Shown here piece by piece: positions 58,844 to 64,000 of a DNA stretch of 64,000 nucleotides. Source of the stretch: Plantactinospora mayteni. GTDB lineage: Bacteria > Actinomycetota > Actinomycetes > Mycobacteriales > Micromonosporaceae. A program made the translations under genes and the position numbers. A model generated the notes under the pieces. That model saw only the letters and a list, made by a program, of their open reading frames with translations. It had not been told where the DNA came from and did not search any database. The stretch is taken from positions 62,001 to 126,000 of the forward strand of contig NZ_BONX01000028.1 in NCBI RefSeq assembly GCF_016862935.1, written 5' to 3'. Each line of letters starts with the position of its first letter. Positions within the stretch are counted from its first letter, which is position 1.

Positions 58844-59934
58844 TGGCGACACAGAACGCGCCGGGCGGCACCGGCAAGCCCGGCACCGCCCGCCACTTCA
58901 AGGTCTGGCGCGGTGACGAGTCGGGTGGCGAGCTGACCGACTACCAGGTGCAGGTGAACGAGGGCGAGGTGGTCCTCGACGTCATCCACCGGTTGCAGGC
59001 GACCGAGGCGCCGGACCTGGCCTGCCGGTGGAACTGCAAGGCCGGCAAGTGCGGCTCCTGCTCGATGGAGATCAACGGCATGCCCCGGCTGGGCTGCATG
59101 ACCCGGATGTCGACGTTCGAGGAGAACGAGACGGTCACCATCACCCCACTGCGGACGTTCCCGGTCATCCGGGACCTGGTCACCGACGTCTCGTACAACT
59201 ACGAGAAGGCCCGGGAGACCCCGGCGTTCGCGCCGCCGACCGACCTTGAGCCGGGTGACTACCGGATGCAGCAGGTCGACGTCGAGCGGTCCCAGGAGTT
59301 CCGGAAGTGCATCGAGTGCTTCCTGTGCCAGAACACCTGCCACGTGGTCCGGGACCACGAGGAGAACAAGGTCGCCTTCTCCGGGCCGCGCTACTTCATC
59401 CGCGCCGCCGAGCTGGACATGCACCCGCTGGACGCGAAGGCGGACCGCAAGGAGTACGCCCAGGCGTCGCAGGGCCTCGGCTACTGCAACATCACCAAGT
59501 GCTGCACCGAGGTCTGCCCGGAGCACATCAAGATCACCGATAACGCGATCATCCCAATGAAGGAACGCGTAGTCGACCGACGGTATGATCCAGTTGTGTG
59601 GCTCGGTAGCAAGATCTTCCGCCGTGGCAAGCAGAACGAGGCCGTACAGGGCCAGACTCCGCGTGACCCCGACGAACTCGGCTCCGTGCACTCGCACGCG
59701 GGCGGGTCGCACGAGCCCGAGGCCGAGGTCGGCGCCGAGCGCGGCGTGCACTGGGGCCGGCAGGTCCCGCACCCGACCGCGCCGCCGCTGGACTCCCGGG
59801 GTCGGCTGGCGATCAGCGAGTTCACCTTCGACAAGGCCGCCGCGCCCTCGCCGTTCGGCGACGACGTGACCTTCCCACTGCCGGCCGAAGGGCTCAACTA
59901 CAGCCACCCGGACCAGCCGCAGGCGAAGGACTAA
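58843..59934 (+). CDS. sdhB: Succinate dehydrogenase iron-sulfur subunit with long C-terminal extension
   Basis: A 363-residue iron-sulfur subunit that relays electrons from FAD to the membrane quinone site. The 2Fe-2S cysteines are in CRWNCKAGKCGSC, and the 4Fe-4S and 3Fe-4S ligands in CIECFLCQNTC and CNITKCCTEVCPEH. The normal domain ends near residue 250. About 110 more residues follow (WLGSKIFRRGKQNEAV, a His/Glu-rich middle, then GRLAISEFTFDKAAAPSPFG). These are in frame and unlike the 248-residue mycobacterial protein. The 3' end overlaps a 29-bp tandem repeat that contains the stop codon. Confidence 0.94.
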   Translation: MATQNAPGGTGKPGTARHFKVWRGDESGGELTDYQVQVNEGEVVLDVIHRLQATEAPDLACRWNCKAGKCGSCSMEINGMPRLGCMTRMSTFEENETVTITPLRTFPVIRDLVTDVSYNYEKARETPAFAPPTDLEPGDYRMQQVDVERSQEFRKCIECFLCQNTCHVVRDHEENKVAFSGPRYFIRAAELDMHPLDAKADRKEYAQASQGLGYCNITKCCTEVCPEHIKITDNAIIPMKERVVDRRYDPVVWLGSKIFRRGKQNEAVQGQTPRDPDELGSVHSHAGGSHEPEAEVGAERGVHWGRQVPHPTAPPLDSRGRLAISEFTFDKAAAPSPFGDDVTFPLPAEGLNYSHPDQPQAKD

Positions 59935-60022
59935 TCCGTTCCGTGCCGAAGGCGAAGGGCTGAACCGTTCCGTGCCGAAGGCGAAGGACTGAGCAGTTCC
60001 GTGCCGAAGGACTGAGCCGTTC
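59922..60022. repeat. 29-bp tandem repeat straddling the sdhB stop
   Basis: Units start at 59922, 59951 and 59980 (ggcgaaggact-like, period 29), with a shortened fourth from about 60003. Every unit carries a stop triplet, TAA in the gene and TGA in the copies. Confidence 0.93.
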
Positions 60023-60116
60023 CCCCGTGTCCCGGGCCGGTGTCGCCGACCTGGCGATCCCGGTCCGGGCGCGGTCGGCCGACCCGCACCCGGGCCCGCC
60101 GGTCGACGGCCGCCGG

Positions 60117-60641
60117 TCAGGAAGCGGCGGCCAGCACCGGGCGCAGCGCCGCCACGATCGGTACGTCCGCCGGCAGCCACGGCACGCTGTCCAGTTCCTC
60201 CGGGCGCAGCCAGCGGAGTTCGGAGTGCTCCAGGGGCTGCGGGTCGTCCCCGTCGACGAGTTCGGCCAGATAGACCCGGAGCACCGAGCGGCCATGCCCC
60301 ATCCGGACATCCGTGCCGATCCGTTCACCGACCTCGACGCGTACGCCCAGCTCCTCGGCGCACTCCCGGACCAGGGCGGCGACCTCGGACTCGCCCGGCT
60401 CGACCTTGCCGCCCGGGAACTCCCACCGGCCGGCCACCTCCGGTGGGTGAGATCGCGCACACGCGAGTACCCGTCCGGCGACCACGATGGCCGCCCCGAC
60501 CACGATCTTCGGATCCCGCCGGCCGTGTCCGGAATGTCCCCCAGTCGACCCATCACGGTCGTTACCGCTCGCCCAATCGGTCCGCACGGGCGTCCAGCGT
60601 GCCAGATCAATCGGGAATTCGGGTAGCTGCGCCGGGACCAC
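60117..60641 (-). CDS. Nudix hydrolase (MutT-like)
   Basis: A Nudix pyrophosphohydrolase. The Nudix box is GGKVEPGESEVAALVRECAEELGV (GxxxxxExxxxxxxREUxEE), and the first strand is IVVGAAIVVAGRVLACAR with EVAGRWEFPGG. This is close to the MutT/8-oxo-dGTP diphosphatase group, which cleans oxidised nucleotides, though the substrate is not proven. The start is uncertain. The long frame opens at 60641 (174 residues), but domain homology begins near residue 46, so a GTG nearer 60504 is possible. It is convergent with sdhB. Confidence 0.85.
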   Translation of the reverse strand: MVPAQLPEFPIDLARWTPVRTDWASGNDRDGSTGGHSGHGRRDPKIVVGAAIVVAGRVLACARSHPPEVAGRWEFPGGKVEPGESEVAALVRECAEELGVRVEVGERIGTDVRMGHGRSVLRVYLAELVDGDDPQPLEHSELRWLRPEELDSVPWLPADVPIVAALRPVLAAAS

Positions 60642-60772
60642 CGGTCAACAGAAGACGGAAGGGTGGACGTGGACACACCCGCCGACCAGCGACAGACTAG
60701 GGAGCACCGACCGAGACACGGGATGGCGACGATTTGGCCACAAGCCGGCAACGACGCCTGGGAGGTTTGGCG

Positions 60773-61084
60773 ATGCGTGCTCTGTGGGGTGGCCGGATGG
60801 ACCGTGACTACCTGAGCGACGCACTCACCCTACTGGGCAGCTGGACCCGCGAGGGACAGCAGATCAAAAGAACCCTCATCCTCGACGACACCCAGCACGC
60901 GGCCCTCACCGAGCGGATAAAGATCATCGCGGACGCGCTGCACCTCCGCCCGGAGATCCGGCGGCTGGACGGGCACACCCAGATCAGGATCGGTCCCCGC
61001 GACGACAGCGAGATCACCGAGGGTGAGGTCACCCTCGCCGCCCGAATCGAGGACGTCTACCGCGCGGTGACCGCTCCGAGCTGA
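60773..61084 (+). CDS. Pterin-4a-carbinolamine dehydratase-like protein, altered active site
   Basis: A 103-residue protein with the PCD/DCoH fold pattern (YLSDALTLLGSWTREGQQIKRTLILDD...IADALHLRPEIRRLDGHTQIRI...TLAARIEDVYRAV). Active enzymes have a His-His/Asn-Pro triad where this protein reads ALHLRPEI, so one catalytic position is leucine and the protein may not dehydrate 4a-hydroxytetrahydrobiopterin. It may serve only as a dimeric binding domain. ATG 60773 has GGAGGT 6 nt upstream. Confidence 0.7.
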   Translation: MRALWGGRMDRDYLSDALTLLGSWTREGQQIKRTLILDDTQHAALTERIKIIADALHLRPEIRRLDGHTQIRIGPRDDSEITEGEVTLAARIEDVYRAVTAPS

Positions 61085-61146
61085 CCGGGCGGGGCCCCGG
61101 CCCGCGGGCTGGTGCGGCAGTGGCGGGCCCCTCCTACCCTCGGATC

Positions 61147-61509
61147 ATGGCAAACGTCACCTATGACCGTCGCGAGCAGCTCAAGCAGATCGAGAGCGGC
61201 CTGCTCGACGGGGAAAAGGTCATCGCCGTCTACGACGCCATCGGCGCGGGCACCGGGTTCATCGGGCTGACCGACCGACGCGTGATCATCCAGGACAAGT
61301 CGTTCATCGGCAAGAAGTTCGCGATCACCAGCATCCCGTACTCGAAGATCACCAGCGTGAGCGTGGTCAGCAACAAGTCCTGGGGTGGTTCGTTCTTCTC
61401 CACCGGCGCGATCGCGATCAACGTCGGCACCCACACCTACGAGGTGGAGTTCCGTGGCGACCAGAAGAGTCACCACGTGCACAACGTGATCCTGCACTAC
61501 ATCTCCTGA
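61147..61509 (+). CDS. Bacterial PH-domain protein
   Basis: A 120-residue soluble protein with a bacterial pleckstrin-homology-like fold (EQLKQIESGLLDGEKVIAVYDAIG...GFIGLTDRRVIIQDKSFIGKKFAITSIPYSKITSVSVVSN...YEVEFRGDQKSHHVHNVIL). LTDRRVIIQD followed by IPYSKITSV is the signature. Function is unknown. ATG 61147 (MANVTYDRREQ) was chosen from where the homologous domain begins. A 15-bp duplication begins at its stop codon (61507 and 61522). Confidence 0.85.
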   Translation: MANVTYDRREQLKQIESGLLDGEKVIAVYDAIGAGTGFIGLTDRRVIIQDKSFIGKKFAITSIPYSKITSVSVVSNKSWGGSFFSTGAIAINVGTHTYEVEFRGDQKSHHVHNVILHYIS

Positions 61510-61534
61510 CCGGCGATCTCGTGACCGGCGACCA

Positions 61535-61560
61535 GGCCGGGCCGGGCTGACGGCCCGGCC
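61535..61560. terminator. GC-rich convergent terminator-like hairpin
   Basis: GGCCGGGCCG (61535-61544) and CGGCCCGGCC (61551-61560) form a perfect 10-bp stem with a 6-nt loop, between the convergent PH-domain and ESX-like genes. Confidence 0.65.
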
Positions 61561-61585
61561 GGGCGACCGGTTCCACCAGCTCGCG

Positions 61586-62578
61586 TCAGGCCGGGGGCTG
61601 GAAGCCGCCGGACGGGGCCGGGCGGTTCGGCTGCCGGGGCAGGAAGGACTCGACGTCGGCGGTCAGCACGTCGAGATCGTCCCGTAGCACGCGTACGATC
61701 TCGCGCTCACTCTGGTCGATGTCCTCCACGTCCTCCAGGACCATGTCGACCATCCGGGCCAGCACCTCGTCCACGCTTCCGGCGGTCAGCTCCCGCTCCT
61801 TGGGCGGGGCGAACTCGGCCGCCGCCAGCGAGCCGGCCGACGAGATGCCCGCGACCAGCGTCCAGGCGTTCACCACGGCCGGAGCGGCGGCGCCCATCGT
61901 GGCGGCGGAGGCGGCCAGCGTCGTGACGGCGGCGACCACCCCGAGCAGCAGGGACAGGTCACCGCTGCCGCCGCCCCGGCCGACCGCCTCGATCGACTCG
62001 ACAGCGGCGTCACCGATCTTCTTGAGGTCCTTCCTGGCCTCGGCGAAGATGTCCCGATTCGCGATCATGGCCAGGTGCAGCGTCCGGGCGATGACCGCCT
62101 GATGCCGTACGACGTTCGGGATCGGTACGAAGAAGTCGTTGTAGAAGGTGCTGGCGGCGCCGCCCCACCAGTTGCCCAGAGACCGCTCCGCCCTCGCGTG
62201 CGGGTCGTCGACCGGCGAGACGTCGGCATCCTTGTCGTGCAGGGCCAACTCCACCCGCCGCATCGCCTCGATCGTCGGGTCGAAGTCGGCCGGATCGGGG
62301 CCGACGTGGTTGACGAAGAACTCCTCGATCCAGGCGTACTGGGCCTCCAGCCTCGCCCAGTCCTGCTCGGTGCCGAGGAAGTTGCCATTCTCGTCGATGC
62401 CGTACGTCTCCGTTCCCGCGTACGCCTCGGCGGGTTGCCCGGCCAGTTTTCGGTCCTCGTGCTCCGGGTCCGCCGGAACGTACCGGAGTTCCCGCTCACC
62501 TCTGACCCGTACGGCGGCCCTGTGTACCTGACGGCCCAGGCTCGCGATCGCGCCGCCCGTGGGAATCTCCCCTGCCAT
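61586..62578 (-). CDS. ESX-associated-like helical protein
   Basis: A 330-residue protein. A central region (about 60-160) of long helices contains WARLEAQYAWIEEFFVNHVGPDP and AERSLGNWWGGAASTFYNDF, the latter a WxG turn followed by an amphipathic helix. A hydrophobic Ala/Gly stretch follows (LLLGVVAAVTTLAASAATMGAAAPAVVNAWTLVAGISSAGSLAAAEF), and the C-terminus is acidic and Pro-rich. The pattern recalls secreted or membrane-inserting substrates of type VII secretion, but no ESX core genes are in view. ATG 62578. The smaller partner lies 41 bp upstream. Confidence 0.6.
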   Translation of the reverse strand: MAGEIPTGGAIASLGRQVHRAAVRVRGERELRYVPADPEHEDRKLAGQPAEAYAGTETYGIDENGNFLGTEQDWARLEAQYAWIEEFFVNHVGPDPADFDPTIEAMRRVELALHDKDADVSPVDDPHARAERSLGNWWGGAASTFYNDFFVPIPNVVRHQAVIARTLHLAMIANRDIFAEARKDLKKIGDAAVESIEAVGRGGGSGDLSLLLGVVAAVTTLAASAATMGAAAPAVVNAWTLVAGISSAGSLAAAEFAPPKERELTAGSVDEVLARMVDMVLEDVEDIDQSEREIVRVLRDDLDVLTADVESFLPRQPNRPAPSGGFQPPA

Positions 62579-62619
62579 GGAACAGTCTGCCTTCCTGGAG
62601 TCGCTATCTGCTCGACCGG

Positions 62620-63072
62620 CTATTCGAGTTCGCCGTCGAATTCCCGGTTCGGCTCCCGGATCGCCGGGCGGTCCTCCGAATCCGGAATCGGGTACTCCTC
62701 GCGGTACATCTCCCGGTCCTGCACGTACCGCGACCTGGCCGCCGCGTTCTCGTCCGCGGCGGCGTACCCGTCCGCCACCTCGACCAGCGCGTCGCCGTTG
62801 TCGTAGAGCCGCTCCGCCGTACGGGCCAGGACCTGTTGGAACGTGTCGCGCAACTCGTCCCAGACCGGGAAGACCTGCCCGGTCACCGTGCCGGACATCC
62901 CCGGCGCGTTGGGGATGGCGCCATGCCGCTCGAAGGCCGACGAGTCGCCGCCGGTCCCCGCGACCAACCTGTTCGCGCCCGCGACGATCTCCGCCATCTC
63001 CGGGAAATGCAGTCTTCCGCAGAGCCACAACTCGGCGAGATTCGCCCCGAGTCGCTCGTCCTCGACCGCCAT
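62620..63072 (-). CDS. ESX-like helical partner protein
   Basis: A 150-residue protein, helical and soluble (LAELWLCGRLHFPEMAEIVAGANRLVAG; VWDELRDTFQQVLARTAERLYDNGDALVEVADGYAAAD). The C-terminal VADGYAAADENA resembles the YxxxD/E-type secretion signal of WXG100-like partners. It has no WxG itself. ATG 63072, with GGAGG 8 nt upstream. It precedes the 330-residue gene and is probably cotranscribed with it. Confidence 0.6.
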   Translation of the reverse strand: MAVEDERLGANLAELWLCGRLHFPEMAEIVAGANRLVAGTGGDSSAFERHGAIPNAPGMSGTVTGQVFPVWDELRDTFQQVLARTAERLYDNGDALVEVADGYAAADENAAARSRYVQDREMYREEYPIPDSEDRPAIREPNREFDGELE

Positions 63073-63227
63073 CCGACCATCCTCCTCGCGATATGTCCGT
63101 GCTCCGGCGAATCGGCCCGCGCGATGTCCACGGATACCGGTCGACTACCGGAGGCCGCCGAAAGTCCTACGATTTCCGCAGATCGACGCGGCGGTAATCG
63201 GAATTCCGTTCCGATCGACCGGCCGAA

Positions 63228-63318
63228 TGAGCATTTTCAACCCGGACAGCGCGGGGTGCGCGTTCCGACTTCCACCCGCGGTCGACGCGGACCGCAAAGG
63301 GGGGTTGAAAAAGGTTCA
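63228..63318 (-). repeat. Dispersed ~92-bp palindromic element, copy 2
   Basis: Read on the minus strand it aligns without gaps to the core of copy 1: by hand, 44 of 61 internal positions are identical, including TTGCGGTCCG, GGAAGTCGG and CCGCGC. The outer arm GGTTGAAAAAGG (63303-63314) is exact. The other arm has decayed (tgagcattttcaaccc, 63228-63243). It lies between the HxlR gene and the ESX-like pair, about 155 bp before the latter, the same orientation relation as copy 1 to metH. The rest of the 370-bp gap holds only a short GC hairpin near 63413-63427. Confidence 0.75.
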
Positions 63319-63442
63319 ACGGGAGCGTAGCCGGGACGGTCGCCCGAAGGCCGCACTGCGATCGAATGTCCGCCGAGTGACCGCCGAATGTCCGGCCCAC
63401 GGTTGGTGGGGAGGCCCCCCAGGGGGCTGAACTCCCGGACGC

Positions 63443-63862
63443 TCAGGCTTCCCGCGCCGCGTCGTACGCCTTCCGGGCCGCGAGGACGTCGTCCAGCCGG
63501 CCCTCGACCCAGCGGGTCAGCGCCGACACCTGCTCCGCGACCTCGCGGCCGGGCGGGGTCAGCGAGTAGTCGACCCGGGGCGGGATCACCGGTTTGGCGG
63601 CCCGGTGCACGAAGCCGTCCCGTTCCAGGGTCTGGAGCGTCTGAGCCAGCATCTTCTCGCTCACCCCGCCGACCTGGCGGCGCAGCTCGCTGAACCGGTA
63701 CGACCGGTGGAGCAGTGCGGCCAGCACCAGTACGCCCCAACGGCTGGTGACGTGTTCGAGCACTCCCCGGGACGGGCAGTCCGCCCGGTTGACGTCCGGT
63801 GCGGTGCCGAGCGGCCCGGCCGGGACCGGACCGGCGGAGGCCGACTTCTCACTTACGCTCAC
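63443..63862 (-). CDS. HxlR-family transcriptional regulator
   Basis: A 139-residue winged-helix regulator. It contains CPSRGVLEHVTSRWGVLVLAALLHRSYRFSELRRQVGGVSEKMLAQTLQTLERDGFVHRAAKPVIPPRVDYSLTPPGREV, the full HxlR domain, with a conserved Cys at residue 29 that in some relatives senses aldehydes or disulfide stress. GTG 63862. Divergent from a Rossmann-type oxidoreductase, it probably represses that gene and itself from the intergenic inverted repeat. Confidence 0.92.
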   Translation of the reverse strand: MSVSEKSASAGPVPAGPLGTAPDVNRADCPSRGVLEHVTSRWGVLVLAALLHRSYRFSELRRQVGGVSEKMLAQTLQTLERDGFVHRAAKPVIPPRVDYSLTPPGREVAEQVSALTRWVEGRLDDVLAARKAYDAAREA

Positions 63863-63865
63863 GCC

Positions 63866-63890
63866 AGTACCTTACCCGGAAGTGGGTACT
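63866..63890. promoter_or_regulatory. Candidate HxlR operator
   Basis: AGTACC (63866-63871) and GGTACT (63885-63890) are an exact inverted repeat 13 bp apart, with CTTACCC and AGTGGGT extending the symmetry partly. It lies 4 bp from the HxlR start. TACTAT (63887-63892) could be a rightward -10. Confidence 0.6.
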
Positions 63891-63977
63891 ATCACCATTG
63901 CTCATACCGCTTCTACAGTTAGCGCGGAACGCACGGCGTGCGCGCACGCCACCAGGTCGACGGGAAGAAGCACTCAC

Positions 63978-64000
63978 ATGGGCATCGTCATCACCGGGGC
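63978..64000 (+). CDS. NAD(P)-binding oxidoreductase, 5' end only
   Basis: ATG 63978 after GGAAGAAG opens MGIVITG, the first beta strand and Gly turn of an NAD(P)-binding Rossmann fold (NmrA/SDR-like proteins begin this way). Only 23 bases are in the window. HxlR regulators are commonly divergent from such genes, which supports the reading. Confidence 0.6.

Overview
The window is high-GC actinomycete DNA, probably Micromonosporaceae. It has mycothiol biosynthesis (mshB), the actinobacterial form of dapD, a fused-C-terminus fdxA/dapC pair, an Sdh1-type succinate dehydrogenase and an ECF42-like sigma factor. GTG starts, 4-nt stop/start overlaps and short 5' leaders are frequent. I saw no tRNA, rRNA or CRISPR array.

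Layout. 0-8.8 kb: lysine/DAP genes (dapE leaving the window, divergent dapD), an acetyltransferase, a membrane GGDEF-EAL protein, a P-loop kinase, metG with a probable leader-peptide attenuator, and a SIMPL protein. 8.9-10.2 kb: a TetR/membrane-protein cassette that looks inserted, because the decayed 5' end of the SIMPL gene recurs on its far side. 10.4-12.9 kb: a membrane/TPR pair, an NTF2-like protein and MarR. 13-17 kb: a secreted ThuA/sugar-dehydrogenase/carbohydrate-binding protein with its own promoter and a LacI-type operator. 17.3-22 kb: dapC-fdxA, GNAT, small membrane proteins and mshB. 22.2-30.3 kb: S9 peptidase, YCII protein with sigma factor, then metH behind an S-adenosylhomocysteine (SAH) riboswitch. 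30.4-38 kb: a 161-bp CTAG-flanked MITE-like palindrome, a hypothetical gene, a lone PemK/MazF-like gene and a five-gene peptide ABC importer.

38.1-52 kb is accessory. It holds a cassette of very small coupled ORFs divergent from an XRE/calycin-like regulator, lower-GC orphan genes, a wrecked ISAs1 transposase, and a 2,216-residue secreted RHS protein ending in a predicted nucleic-acid deaminase with a candidate immunity gene. A LamG/B-lectin partner broken by an internal deletion, a Uma2 fragment and an intact Uma2 gene follow. 52-64 kb returns to core genes: tldD/pmbA, sdhCAB, a Nudix hydrolase, a degenerate pterin dehydratase-like gene, a PH-domain protein, an ESX-like pair, HxlR and the start of a Rossmann oxidoreductase.

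Two features run through the window. Short tandem duplications (units 11-50 bp) lie at many gene ends and usually include the stop codon. A roughly 92-bp dispersed element with inverted-repeat ends occurs twice, in the same orientation relative to the flanking genes.
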